This document shows positions 33,845 to 43,102 of a DNA stretch of 64,000 nt, piece by piece; within the stretch, counting starts at the first letter, position 1; the number at the start of each line of letters is the position of its first letter. Under the pieces are notes generated by a model, which worked only from the letters and a program-made list of their open reading frames with translations, was not told the origin of the DNA and made no database searches. This DNA comes from Bradyrhizobium sp. 132 (GTDB taxonomy: Bacteria > Pseudomonadota > Alphaproteobacteria > Rhizobiales > Xanthobacteraceae), in the NCBI RefSeq assembly GCF_023074185.1, contig NZ_JADPKY010000146.1:1-64000 (forward strand). The letters run 5' to 3'. The translations under genes and the position numbers were made by a program.

Positions 33845-33880
33845 CGACTGATAAGCTTTGGTCGCAAAGCTTATCAGTCG
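33845..33880. repeat. perfect 16-bp inverted repeat hairpin
   Basis: CGACTGATAAGCTTTG is followed by GTCG and then its exact complement CAAAGCTTATCAGTCG. No T-run follows on either side, so it is not a normal intrinsic terminator. It overlaps the stop of a minus-strand gene remnant. Confidence 0.9.
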
Positions 33881-34080
33881 GCAAAATTCCATAACATTCG
33901 TTCGCGAATCTCCGTTCTTGCTCGCGTAGCAGCTCGGATGTTCTTCAAACGAAGCTGAATGCTTGCTCGCGAGATGCCAAATGCGTCAGCGACCGAATCC
34001 GTCAAGGCCCGGGACCCGCTTGCGCCGCAGGCGGATTTCCTTGGCAAGGAAGACCGCCCATGCGTGCGCAAAGGGCGACC
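33874..34080 (-). pseudogene. gene remnant with HTH-like C-terminus
   Basis: The segment DSVADAFGISRASIQLRLKN resembles the C-terminal end of ImmA/IrrE-type proteins or another short HTH. Upstream residues in frame are not family-like, and no HExxH is found, so this is at best a C-terminal scrap. The family call is weak. Confidence 0.3.
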
Positions 34081-34117
34081 AACACCTCGCAAGGACCTTT
34101 GTTCTGTCAGGCGGTTT

Positions 34118-34695
34118 TCAGCCTTGACCCGGGCCACGTCCCAGGCGCCGCGGCAGAATGTACTCGACGTCAATGCTGATGCCGTCCCCGCTCAGGGGGG
34201 TCGCTGTGTAGACCGCAGAGACGGCCAATTCGAAGAAGCTCCCGATCGTGAGATAGCCGATCGTGAGCGCCGACTCTCCGCTTGGGGGCCGCCGAGCAGC
34301 AACTCCGCGATGTGGCAGCAATCGTCCATCGTCGCCGCCAGCGGTGGAAGGGTGATGAGCTCGCCGGTGTGTTGAGAGATTTTGGCTGGATCGGCGAATT
34401 TGGGCTCGCGCCCAATAACCGCGCCCGCGTTGATCAAGGGTACGAAGAATTTCGCGACCTGCGCCGGCTGACCGGTAATATTTTGAATGTTGACCTCGGT
34501 CGCGTACACGCCCGGCCGGGCGCCTGCGGTACAGCAGCAGTTCGTCTCGGTTTGTCTGCCGCACACGACCTTCACGCTGTGCACGAGGAACTCGGCTTGC
34601 GGCGGTACGGTGGCGGCGGCGAGCAATTCGCTGAACGGATGCGGGAGACGGTCACTTGCAGAGCCCGTCGGATTTTTGGCCATTTCGATCTCCAC
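34118..34695 (-). pseudogene. frameshifted conserved hypothetical gene
   Basis: The first frame gives MEIEMAKNPTGSASDRLPHP, then TVPPQAEFLVHSVKVVCGRQ, GVYATEVNIQNITGQPAQVA and AATMDDCCHIAELLLG. The continuation SALTIGYLTIGSFFELAVSA and GISIDVEYI is in a second frame, ending at 34118. The switch is near 34290. The cluster of Cys (NCCCTAG, DDCCH) is a notable feature. The combined product, about 190 residues, looks like one protein of unknown function broken by an indel. Confidence 0.6.
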
Positions 34696-34835
34696 GATGG
34701 TTTGCGGAAGGCGACCTACACGCCGAACTTACGCCAGACTCGACGCAATCTTGTGAGAGATGGCTCACACACTTGGAAGAAACCGCGACAGGCCAAAGTT
34801 CCTCGCAAGCAGTGCAACGGATCGTCAGGCGACGA

Positions 34836-34925
34836 TCACTCGATTATCCTTTGAAGTGCGACAAGAGAGGCTAAGACGAGCGCCAGGGCTCCGGCGAAAG
34901 TGATGCCAAGGAAAACATTGTGCAT
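34836..34925 (-). CDS. 29-aa membrane peptide
   Basis: MHNVFLGITFAGALALVLAS followed by LVALQRIIE is one hydrophobic helix with a short charged end. An AGGAGA ribosome site lies 9 nt upstream of the ATG at 34925, which supports translation. Function unknown. Confidence 0.45.
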   Translation of the reverse strand: MHNVFLGITFAGALALVLASLVALQRIIE

Positions 34926-35220
34926 GGCGCCGCATCTCCTATTCATCGCTCCCCCAGCCACCTTGTTGGCGACGGAGACGAGATCATCAAATGATCCCCT
35001 CAGCCGTGTCGTCATTGGTTGCGCGCTTCAGTTCGACGACGGACCCCTCCGACAGATCGTCGGGATCGGTGCGCTCGCAGGCTGGAAAAGACAGCCTCGT
35101 GCTGGTGCAGTATCTCGCTCGAGGAACGCTTGCGCCCCTTCGGGTGCCTCATCTGTCGTGTTCGGCATTTCTGTAGGTGCGATCGCGGTCAGCGCCCAAC
35201 GACGAAGTTGGGTAGTAGCA

Positions 35221-35757
35221 TCATCGCAGTTTCTCGAGCCGGAACTTCGAAGCGTTGGTAGTCAGGGGCTCGAGGCTTGCCATCAGTTTTTCCTGCGCTC
35301 GCCCCAACCCTTCCTTCAAGCTGTCCAACAGAGTCAATTCAGCGACTGCAGGCGGAGTCGTGGCTTTGTCGTTCCTCGAGGGTTCGATATTCGTCTTTGA
35401 CGCTGCATGCTGAACAGCAACCTTTTTCGAACGTTCTCGGTTTGCGAGATTCGGCCTTATCGGTACGTCACCAACCGGCGCCGGAGTTGCTGTTCTGGGA
35501 GGAGGGACGACAGCTGCAACAGCTGCTTGTGGCCATCGTTCAGCAAACTCCACGCTCGGCGGCGAGACAATCGTCGGCAAACTCGTGTCGATAATGACCC
35601 GCTCGGGTAACCGTTCGGCCGAGGCGATTCTTATGGCTGGCCTGTCGGTGGAGCCACCGGTAGGTTCCGCCTTTTGCTGCGGCAAACACCACCCCAATCC
35701 GATCAGCAATAGGACAAGGGCGCTGCCGACAAACCCGAAATATTTCGTCAACGGCAT
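35221..35757 (-). CDS. membrane-anchored Pro-rich protein, 178 aa
   Basis: One N-terminal membrane anchor (YFGFVGSALVLLLIGLGWCL) is followed by a long, Pro/Ala/Val-rich region (WPQAAVAAVVPPPRTATPAP) and a basic helical tail. It is probably an anchored periplasmic linker protein. I recall similar proteins from Bradyrhizobium, without a known role. It stands alone in its neighbourhood. Confidence 0.65.
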   Translation of the reverse strand: MPLTKYFGFVGSALVLLLIGLGWCLPQQKAEPTGGSTDRPAIRIASAERLPERVIIDTSLPTIVSPPSVEFAERWPQAAVAAVVPPPRTATPAPVGDVPIRPNLANRERSKKVAVQHAASKTNIEPSRNDKATTPPAVAELTLLDSLKEGLGRAQEKLMASLEPLTTNASKFRLEKLR

Positions 35758-35814
35758 GGGTCGCCTCCCATTTGAGGCGACCTTGAAACCGGAATTCTTA
35801 GTAGATCGCTAAAG

Positions 35815-36226
35815 ATAGATTAAAAATGGAAACGTGGTTATCAGCGATGTTGCGATGCACAAGCGACGCCATTCGACCGAAGAGGGAGACGAGCCTTATG
35901 CGCGTGGAGAGGATTCGCTCTCTCAGGCACGCAAAGGTCGGCGTCACCTCCGCTCACTTGCAAGCTAATGGCTTCGATGGCGTACAAATGCGAATGTTGC
36001 GCTGCTTACGTGTGCGGCTCCTGGAGCGAGCCTAATCACCCGAAGGCCGACTTCCTCCATAACATTGGATACCCGAACGATCCCGCGGCTTGGGAACGCA
36101 AACACGCTGATGCCTGGTGGCGTCGTCCGCCCAGGATAAACAGGCACCCACCGCCGCAGCGCGAAATCGGCGCACAAACCGGCAGCCGAGATCCGGTCTG
36201 CCGCTGCGCAGGACGCGCGCGGTCGT
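35815..36226. other. intergenic region, no gene accepted
   Basis: Short frames are present, including one beginning MASMAYKCECCAAYVCGSW at 35968, but nothing in them looks like a known family and they overlap one another. Confidence 0.4.
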
Positions 36227-37732
36227 TCATTTCTGCGCCGGAGGAATTTTGATCCGATGTATTTCCATTTTCTGCCCGATGCCCTTCAAGTTCTGGTAGT
36301 CGCGCGACGCCGGGCATCCTTTGACGATGTCACTGACTCCGGGAGCCTCCATCACCATTTCTGTCAGGCATATTTCGTTGACACCGGCTAGACCTTGCAC
36401 ACGGGCGGCGATATTCACGTCCTGTCCGAAGTAGTCGATCCGGTCGTTGAGCCTTACGGCTATGGCCCTGCCTCTGTGCACGCCGATTTTAAGGCCGAGC
36501 GGCTGCGAAGCGGTTTTGTTGAATCGCGACAGCTCTTCGATCATCTCGACGGATGCAAGAACGGCATCCTGTGGACGCTCGAAGCCAGCCATGACTGCAT
36601 CACCGATCGTCTTCACGATCGTGCCAGATCGCTTCCTAATTATCTTATTCAAGATGTCGAAGTGCTGACGGACGAGAAAGTAGGCATTCACATCGCCGAT
36701 GCTTTCGTACAGCGAAGTCGAATCCTTTAGATCAGTGAACAGGTAGGTGATGTCGGAAACGGCTAGACTATCGCGCTCATCCACCAGTTGGGTCTTATAG
36801 AGTTCGCCGAAGCAGGGGGTGAGCAACAATCGCTTACCGGAAAGAAACGGCTCATACTCGACCAGATGGGGCTGGAACTGGGAAGGGTACTGGAGAAACC
36901 AGAAGCGGCCTCGATCCTTGGTGCGGTTCTCAATCTGGATAATATGTTTGCCTGGGCTAAGATCGGCCGTCTGTCGAAATGCAAAGCGTCCGTCGCCAAG
37001 AATCATATTCCTCGGCCCAGTGGGCCGATCCGCAACTACGAACCGGCCCGATTCGAGCTGGACCAGCGTTTCCTGGCGCTCCGCCGGTTCACCGTTCGCG
37101 AAGAAAACCAGAAGAAGCTTATGGCTAAGATCGAGCACCTCGAAACGGCCGGCTGTTACGTCGAATTCCAAGTTCAACCGCTGACCCGCCTCGATATCGG
37201 CAAATCCCCGCGAGAGTGCCGCAACGAGTCGCTCGTGTGTCATTCCGTGCGGGGGCTTGAAGTCCTTGGAGAAGTTGTAACGCAGATAGTAGTCCTGGAC
37301 GGACAGCATGTCCGGATGACGATATATGACGTCGCGAACCGAACTCGAGACGGTAAAGGTGACCTGAATGTAGTCGTCAAGGGCCGCCTCATTGAGGGCG
37401 TTGCAGAATTCGCATTGGAAACGTGGATGAACCTGGTCTAGCTCACGAAAAGTGCCTGCGACCTGCGGACAGTAGGCGCAGATGAGCAGCCACTCCATCT
37501 CGAATAGGCCAACCTTCGCGGCGTGCACAAACAGCTCGATTCCTTCGGCGTCACTTAGGCCGTTGGCAGTCGCGTATTGGATAGGATTGACGCGAAAGAG
37601 ATCATAGTCGCCGGAGGCGTGAATAAAACCTGCGAGATCCGGAAGGATCCGCGGCGCCCAGCTCGCTGCCGACCCGAGCTCTATGAGGCGCTGACTCAGG
37701 AGGTCTTCGTTGACTGGGGAGGGCCCTTGCAT
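36227..37732 (-). CDS. class III adenylate/guanylate cyclase with DUF5939 domain
   Basis: A 501-residue cytoplasmic protein. Residues 1-290 match the DUF5939 layout, with a possible Cys pair in ICAYCPQVAG/QCEFCNAL. The cyclase catalytic domain is at about 310-490: ITYLFTDLKDSTSLYESIGD (metal-binding Asp), GTIVKTIGDAVMAGF, GLKIGVHRGRAIAV and DYFGQDVNIAARVQGL. The Lys of KTIGDAVM fits an adenylate-cyclase-type substrate site, though specificity cannot be settled by eye. The ATG at 37732 is preferred over one at 37825. Confidence 0.88.
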   Translation of the reverse strand: MQGPSPVNEDLLSQRLIELGSAASWAPRILPDLAGFIHASGDYDLFRVNPIQYATANGLSDAEGIELFVHAAKVGLFEMEWLLICAYCPQVAGTFRELDQVHPRFQCEFCNALNEAALDDYIQVTFTVSSSVRDVIYRHPDMLSVQDYYLRYNFSKDFKPPHGMTHERLVAALSRGFADIEAGQRLNLEFDVTAGRFEVLDLSHKLLLVFFANGEPAERQETLVQLESGRFVVADRPTGPRNMILGDGRFAFRQTADLSPGKHIIQIENRTKDRGRFWFLQYPSQFQPHLVEYEPFLSGKRLLLTPCFGELYKTQLVDERDSLAVSDITYLFTDLKDSTSLYESIGDVNAYFLVRQHFDILNKIIRKRSGTIVKTIGDAVMAGFERPQDAVLASVEMIEELSRFNKTASQPLGLKIGVHRGRAIAVRLNDRIDYFGQDVNIAARVQGLAGVNEICLTEMVMEAPGVSDIVKGCPASRDYQNLKGIGQKMEIHRIKIPPAQK

Positions 37733-38140
37733 ATCAGTATGATACCTCGCTCCATGCCGGCAATACTGGTTGGTCGGCCATTCGATTAGCCACGCGACAA
37801 TCGACGCGGACGCTCTTTTGCCCAATTGTTTTAGTCGAACCGAGCCGGATAAGAAAAGTCAGCTCTATTGGCCTGTATCAGTCGGCAATGCGACACTTTG
37901 ATCGAATAGGCAATGTCTGGTCTCCGTCCAACATGTCCATGAGAGCGGTGCAGCGCGGTTCTGGAGTTGAAGTCTAGAGCGGGCCGTCGGCGCTACGCTA
38001 TGAAATAAGCTCAAGGCCCGGGCAGATGCCCCTCCCGCCCATTTCCGTCAACATTGATCGCCATATGAGCTAGATAGTCATCAGCTTGGCTCGGAGGGTC
38101 ATGCGTCAACGGGTCAAACAAAGCCGTTTGAAGGACGCGG
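37733..38140. other. intergenic region, no gene seen
   Basis: About 400 nt between the divergent cyclase and lipoprotein genes, holding their promoters. No credible frame or strong hairpin is seen. Confidence 0.4.
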
Positions 38141-38263
38141 ATGAAAAGCGTGACGCTCTTGGTCTTGGCATCGTGTCTGCTGGCGTTTGGTTGCAGGGCA
38201 GCGCCCAGAGGCCGGACCTTAGTCGCTCCGCCGCTTTCGCTTGCTCCGCCCTCTACTGAATAG
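38141..38263 (+). CDS. 40-aa lipoprotein
   Basis: MKSVTLLVLASCLLAFGCRA is a compact lipoprotein signal with lipobox LAFGC, followed by a 20-residue Pro/Arg-rich mature part. A GGA-containing site precedes the ATG. Products this short are often outer-membrane-associated or entericidin-like; the role is unknown. Confidence 0.6.
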   Translation: MKSVTLLVLASCLLAFGCRAAPRGRTLVAPPLSLAPPSTE

Positions 38264-38741
38264 GAGCCGGCGCCTCCGGCCACCCCTAAGAACGCTTGGC
38301 CGACAACGGCGGCGGGCTAAAGTGTCGCCGCCACGAGCGCTCGCCAAAAATTTGAGGCCTTCGGCAAAGACCAATGGCGGGCCGTTATCGCGGACGGACG
38401 CTCTCCCGCCGGGAGCGTCCGACAAGGCTTGGTCTACACCAGTGATCGGTGCGCCTTCGTCGGTCCTCAGCCCAGCCGTGGACTACGATGGCTTTAGCGT
38501 CGGCACGGTCCGACGATATTGACATGTCGGGTTATGCGGCGCGAACCATGAAGCCCCGCGTAGCAAGAGGTTCCAAGCCCAATTCGAGGGCGGATAGCAT
38601 CGTGGCGCAGCACCTGGTCGAACAAGAAGATGAGGCATTAAAACGCAAGCTTTACGATCTGCCGCGGCTGCAAGTAGGCTGTCGGCAATGACGGCAGGCG
38701 CTGTTGATCCATAGCAAGCGCATTTTGATCATCGCGCAGGC
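38264..38741. other. region with no accepted gene
   Basis: A short frame at 38524-38691 has a basic helical look, but the support is too weak to call it a gene. Confidence 0.4.
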
Positions 38742-38921
38742 CTATTGTCGGATGAAGACCTTGGCATGTGGAGGTCGCGGAGCAACGTAAAACCGTGCCT
38801 CACAGGCGAGGCACTCAAAGTGCTCCGCAATGTCAACCCGCAATCCAGATGACATTCTTCTGGACCAGCAATCCGGGCATTCTCTCTTGTTCAATGCGTC
38901 AAGAGCAACTGCGTCAGTCAT
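38742..38921 (-). CDS. small zinc-ribbon-like protein, 59 aa
   Basis: MTDAVALDALNKRECPDCWS continues to HFECLACEARFYVAPR. Two CxxC pairs (CPDC and CLAC) about 22 residues apart make a zinc ribbon likely. It lies 25 nt after the 44-aa membrane peptide gene on the same strand. No family name is offered. Confidence 0.55.
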   Translation of the reverse strand: MTDAVALDALNKRECPDCWSRRMSSGLRVDIAEHFECLACEARFYVAPRPPHAKVFIRQ

Positions 38922-38946
38922 TTCGAGCTCGTGGAAACTGGCTGCA

Positions 38947-39081
38947 TCAGACCCCGAAAGAGCGACTGATGTGCTTCGCCATGACGATGGCAACATCCGT
39001 ATAGCGGCCGTTTGACCAGAACTGATCGCAAATCAGCAAAAAGAATAGCGCAATAAGCGAAATCAGAATTCCCTTGCACAT
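38947..39081 (-). CDS. 44-aa membrane peptide (family with 51150-51284)
   Basis: MCKGILISLIALFFLLICDQ is followed by FWSNGRYTDVAIVMAKHISR and SFGV. It has the same length as, and clear similarity to, the product of 51150-51284. Shared positions are the KGI start, DQ, NTD/YTD and ISRxFGV end. AAGGGA lies upstream of the ATG. A single membrane span with a conserved basic C-terminus suggests a small regulatory or assembly peptide. Confidence 0.65.
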   Translation of the reverse strand: MCKGILISLIALFFLLICDQFWSNGRYTDVAIVMAKHISRSFGV

Positions 39082-39436
39082 AGCGGACTTGTCCCTTGAA
39101 GAGACTGCCAACCGAGCAGGTATGAACTGAGAGAGACGATATGCTTCTGAAGTCGCCGCTGCGACGATCTGCAATGGCTATAGGCTGGCAAGAAGCCGTT
39201 ACTAATCCGTTAACTGACCGATCCGATCGATCTTTGCCGAAGGTTGGCCTCTCGTCCGAAGCTGCTGATCTCGGAGGTCCGCTATTCGATGGCTATCCCT
39301 CGAACCTTTGCGTGCTCTTCCTGGGCGTCAACAACTATACATTCGTGAGTCGGCCGACCGTGAACTCTGAACTAAGAGCAAAGTGTGAATGTCTCGGGCG
39401 ACTTGGTCAAACGAGGATAGAGTCCGCCCGGGGTGC

Positions 39437-39835
39437 TCAAGGTGTAACGGTCACCCTCTTGAAGACGGTGCCGCCATTGTTGGACCGGCCGCTGAAGCGG
39501 ACGGTCTGCGGACCTCGCGAGGTGGCACTGAATTTCCAGATGGCAGAGCGCGTATCAGCCTCCGTTACCGTGCCAAGTGTGAGGCTGGCCGCATTTGGGA
39601 AATCCATCGCCACCCCATCCTCGCGAGTGGTCGAGACCCCGAGCAGGCTTAGACCGCTAGACGCTGCCGCCGCTGATACCTGAACCCCATATGCCTCGTA
39701 ACTCGGGTTGGAAATGGTTGTCTTGATTGTGAAGGTCGAGCCGATCGCGGGGGATGTTGTGCTCGGAGTCGCCGTCATCAAAATCGCAGGCGTTGGATCG
39801 CCGCGAATGATTTTAGCAGCAATTGCCACCGGCAA
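39437..39835 (-). pseudogene. C-terminal fragment of a surface or exported protein (CARDB/DUF11-like)
   Basis: The readable part ILMTATPSTTSPAIGSTFTI, then TTISNPSYEAYGVQVSAAAA and KFSATSRGPQTVRFSGRSNN, resembles a CARDB or DUF11-type Ig-like domain found in secreted proteins. It starts abruptly without a signal peptide, so it looks like the end of a larger gene that has been lost. Confidence 0.45.
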
Positions 39836-40158
39836 GCCAAATGAGGGAGCTCTCCAGTTGATTGCTTTGAGCCGAAGAACGCCAGGAGGCGGATTGTCGA
39901 TGATAAGATATTCGATGTTGTCGATGTTAGACTGCGAGGCCCCTGACGATCAAGTCCGACTTTCCAATCTGGGTACGCTAGGCGACGGCGGTCGCGGCCA
40001 TTCTGGCCGCCGCCTACCTCATCCCGGGGCCGCCTGCTGCACTTCGTGCTCCAACGGTTGGATCGCCCGACGTCACGCGCGGACACAGAACCTTTCCAGC
40101 GCTCGCGACGTTTGCACAACTGGAGGAAGTGAGGACGTGTAATGAGGGCCAGAACGAC

Positions 40159-40782
40159 ATGCGGATACTGATCGTCGACGACCATCCCGTTGTCGTAACG
40201 GGCTGCCGGGCCTTGTTCGCTTCGGACCCTTCCGTCGAGATCCTGGAAGCTTTCGATGCAAAGGACGGCCACCGTGCGTACTTGAAGAAGCATCCCGACG
40301 TCACCGTGGTTGACGTGACGCTTCCCGACCTTACTGGCTTCGAATTGTCCCGGCGAATCCGCAGGGATGATCCCGCCGCCAAAATAGTCATGTTCAGCGT
40401 GAGTGAAGATCCAGCGTTCGTGGTGCGCGCTGTGGAGATGGGCATTCAGGGATATGTCTCAAAGAGCGATGATCCCCGTCTCCTGGCCAAGGCCATCCGG
40501 AAGGTTGCCGCCGGGGAGCGCTTCGTCTCACCGCGTCTGGCTGAAGCGACGACCTTCGTGGGTGCGGCGATCAAGGCCAGTCCTTTGACGCAGATGAACC
40601 GACGCGAACTCGAGATCCTGAGGCTTTTGGGTCGCGGCGACCGCATCTCAGAAGTCGCGTCCGAACTCGGCATCTCCTACAAAACTGTTGCCAACACGAC
40701 TTCCATGCTGAAGTCCAAACTCGGCGCTAAAAATCACTCCGACCTCGTCCGGATTGCAGTCGAGATCGATTTGTACCGGTGA
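40159..40782 (+). CDS. NarL/LuxR-type response regulator
   Basis: A 207-residue regulator. Receiver: ILIVDDHPVVVTG, phosphoacceptor Asp in TVVDVTLPDLTGF, Ser/Thr in VMFSVSED and Lys in YVSKSDDP. HTH: MNRRELEILRLLGRGDRISE to YKTVANTTSMLKSKLG. The ATG at 40159 begins the receiver. No kinase is adjacent. It lies some 260 nt before the unusual response-regulator fusion at 41045, which is of the same class. Confidence 0.9.
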   Translation: MRILIVDDHPVVVTGCRALFASDPSVEILEAFDAKDGHRAYLKKHPDVTVVDVTLPDLTGFELSRRIRRDDPAAKIVMFSVSEDPAFVVRAVEMGIQGYVSKSDDPRLLAKAIRKVAAGERFVSPRLAEATTFVGAAIKASPLTQMNRRELEILRLLGRGDRISEVASELGISYKTVANTTSMLKSKLGAKNHSDLVRIAVEIDLYR

Positions 40783-41044
40783 AGAGTCGTCGACTGGGAT
40801 CCAGTTTTTCGGCCGTTTTCGCGCAATAGCGACATCGGAGAGAGTTCTGCTCATCAAATGCCATCGAGCGGTACGACCTCTGGACGGCCAGGGTGAGCCA
40901 TATGGAGCTATCCGCACGGACTGTTTGAACTCATCGTCAGAAGCATCCGCACGAACTCCATTATCACATTAGGAACGCAATCGGCCGAGCGGAGTTAAAT
41001 CGCCGCTTCTCATTTTGTGTTGCAAGGCCGAGCGAAGGAAGCCC

Positions 41045-43102
41045 ATGCGTCGCGTTCGACTTGTGATAGCAGATCGACATCCCATTGTTCTGCAGGGTTT
41101 TGTATCGCTACTCGAAGCGCAGCCCGATTTCGAAGTGGTTGCGTGCTGTCTTGATGGAGCTAGTTGCCTTGCGGCTATTCGCAGCTTGACCCCCGATGTG
41201 GTGTTACTGGAGGACGGGTTCACAGATGTAACCGCCTCCGACATCCTCGCCGTCGTGGACGACGAAGGCCTTTCCTCCCGGCTGGTGTTCTTTACTGCTA
41301 CTGTCGCCTGCAGCGATCTTGCCAGGGCACTGGCGACCGGTGCTTGCGGCGCGATTTCGATGAACGCCAAACCAGAAGCGCTGGTGCAGTCCCTGAGGCT
41401 GGAAAAACCCGGGTCCGACCTGGCTAGGGTCGGTAACGAAGCTAATGGGATCGCCTCGTTCGGCAATAACGTTCTGGCGGTTCTGACCGTCAACGAGCAG
41501 ACGATCATGGATCTCGTCGCCGAAGGTTTGTCGGACAGTGAAATTGCTCGGATGCTCGGTGTCTCTCCGGAGATCGTCAGGATTCACATCGACCACGCGC
41601 GACAGAAGCTCGGAATCAAAAGCCGGACGGAGCTCGCCGCGCTGGCACTGTCGCGCCGTTATGGCGCGATGAGTATCCTGGCAGTTGCGATCTTGGCAGC
41701 ATTGGACGATTCGCTCGGTCACGCCGCAACCGAAAGTTGCACGGTCATGGCCGAAAACGCGTGCGCGGAGGTGGTCACCATCAAAATCAGTCGCAAGGAA
41801 GCAGTATCAGGCGGGACCCCGGCCAGAGGCGCGACCAAGGACCGCGCCGGCGCCGCAACTGGGACGTCATCGCCGACCGGCAAAATCGTCGATCCCTTGG
41901 CCGAGATTGCCGCGAGCCTATTTGCGCAGGCAACACTCAACGCGCCGAGGCCGGGTTCGAGCAGCTACAGCATCTTCATGGCTGCAGCTTTCGCCGCCTT
42001 GATCTACGAGCTCGATGGTGCCAACCACGCCGTGCACGCGTTCGATTTCGGCGATGAAATCGTCACTTCATCTACCGCAAGCGACGCCAACGGACTGGCA
42101 TCCGCACTTCCCAGGTTCGCAAATTTCGGCGGCACGGCCGTGTACGATGGGGCGTTCGCATTCGAGTTCGCTCAAGGCGATACAATCGCCACAGGCGGCA
42201 GCGAGCTTTATGTCGGCAATGCCCATGCGGAGGGTGGCGGCAGCGACCGAGAAATCACTATTCCCCGAGGTTCCGGGACTGTTGACGTTGTTGCGGCGGC
42301 CACGAACGAAGCCTCGCAGCGTGACCCAACGCAAACAGGCCGGGATAACGGGTCCAATCAGGATCGATCGCAATCGGACTTGCGCGCTTACGACAACAGC
42401 TCCGAGGCCGCTAAGCGCGAGGCCCCAGGAGACGGTCTAAATCACGGTCAATCGCAGAAGACCCTACATGAATCCGACAACAGCTCCGGAGCCGCCAAAG
42501 AGCACGCCAAGCATGAGGCCGCGGGAGACGGTTTAAATCACGGTCAACCGCAGAAGACCCTACACGAGTCCGACAACAGCTCCGGAGCCGCCAAGGGGCA
42601 CGCCCAGCATGAGACCGCGGGAGAAGATTCGAATCGCGGACAGGCGCACGGCGATTTGCAGGCTTTCGAAGATGGCTCCGGGGCCGGCAAGCAACACGCA
42701 CAGCATCCACAGGTAGGTGATTTAGATACTGCCAAGCTGCAGCGGGATATACCAACGGCGTCCGTAAATTCTGCCAACGACGCACATTCGGCGTTGAAGA
42801 TTGCGACTGCAGGAAAGAGCGGGCCTTCTTCCGGCAGCGCAGATCAGGCCAAATCAGCGGTTGGCACCGAACTTGGCGATTCCTTTCACTTCAAAAATGG
42901 CGCCGACAATACGTTTTCAGACATGTATGACCTACAGCAACTGAGCCACGGAAATGGAAAAACCTATGGAGATGGTCAGCATGCTGTTGCACGCGAGGGG
43001 CCGGAGCCGGTCCAGGATGCTGACGGGATTGATATTTCAGATGCGCACCACGATCACTCAGGGCACGCCAATCTCCATGCGGCTCACGATTTGATTGTGT
43101 AG
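41045..43102 (+). CDS. 685-aa response regulator fused to a repeat-rich adhesin-like tail
   Basis: Residues 1-120 form a NarL-type receiver (LVIADRHPIVLQGF; putative phosphoacceptor in VVLLEDGFTDV) lacking the usual acidic pair (AD instead of DD). Residues about 150-207 form a LuxR HTH (LVAEGLSDSEIARMLGVSPE). Then comes a hydrophobic segment (MSILAVAILAALDD, about 209-222), a Thr/Ala-rich linker, another hydrophobic patch (SIFMAAAFAALIYEL) and Asp-rich sequence. Tandem 28-33-residue repeats run from about residue 450. The His/Asp-rich C-terminus (LGDSFHFKNGADN, ending HAAHDLIV) is like that of large secreted Bradyrhizobium proteins as I recall them. The frame is unbroken over 2 kb. A ribosome site AAGGAAG precedes the ATG. 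Confidence 0.75.
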   Translation: MRRVRLVIADRHPIVLQGFVSLLEAQPDFEVVACCLDGASCLAAIRSLTPDVVLLEDGFTDVTASDILAVVDDEGLSSRLVFFTATVACSDLARALATGACGAISMNAKPEALVQSLRLEKPGSDLARVGNEANGIASFGNNVLAVLTVNEQTIMDLVAEGLSDSEIARMLGVSPEIVRIHIDHARQKLGIKSRTELAALALSRRYGAMSILAVAILAALDDSLGHAATESCTVMAENACAEVVTIKISRKEAVSGGTPARGATKDRAGAATGTSSPTGKIVDPLAEIAASLFAQATLNAPRPGSSSYSIFMAAAFAALIYELDGANHAVHAFDFGDEIVTSSTASDANGLASALPRFANFGGTAVYDGAFAFEFAQGDTIATGGSELYVGNAHAEGGGSDREITIPRGSGTVDVVAAATNEASQRDPTQTGRDNGSNQDRSQSDLRAYDNSSEAAKREAPGDGLNHGQSQKTLHESDNSSGAAKEHAKHEAAGDGLNHGQPQKTLHESDNSSGAAKGHAQHETAGEDSNRGQAHGDLQAFEDGSGAGKQHAQHPQVGDLDTAKLQRDIPTASVNSANDAHSALKIATAGKSGPSSGSADQAKSAVGTELGDSFHFKNGADNTFSDMYDLQQLSHGNGKTYGDGQHAVAREGPEPVQDADGIDISDAHHDHSGHANLHAAHDLIV
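42392..42700 (+). repeat. in-frame tandem repeats, 84-99 bp
   Basis: Units begin at 42392, 42476, 42572 and 42671 (spacings 84, 96 and 99 nt). They encode DNSSGAAKEHAKHEAAGDGL-type segments followed by NHGQPQKTLHES. The second and third are nearly identical; the outer ones have drifted. All spacings are multiples of three, so selection keeps the frame. Confidence 0.85.

Noticed and set aside
35968..36252. Open frame starting MASMAYKCECCAAYVCGSW
   Set aside because: It overlaps the 3' end of the cyclase gene on the other strand, loses any order after about 30 residues, and has no family-like features.
38524..38691. Basic 55-codon frame after the lipoprotein gene
   Set aside because: There is no ribosome site and no recognisable conservation; composition alone is not enough.
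42392..42700. CRISPR-like array
   Set aside because: The repeats are in frame, contiguous in the protein and lack constant-length unique spacers; they are coding tandem repeats. No CRISPR array was seen anywhere in the window.
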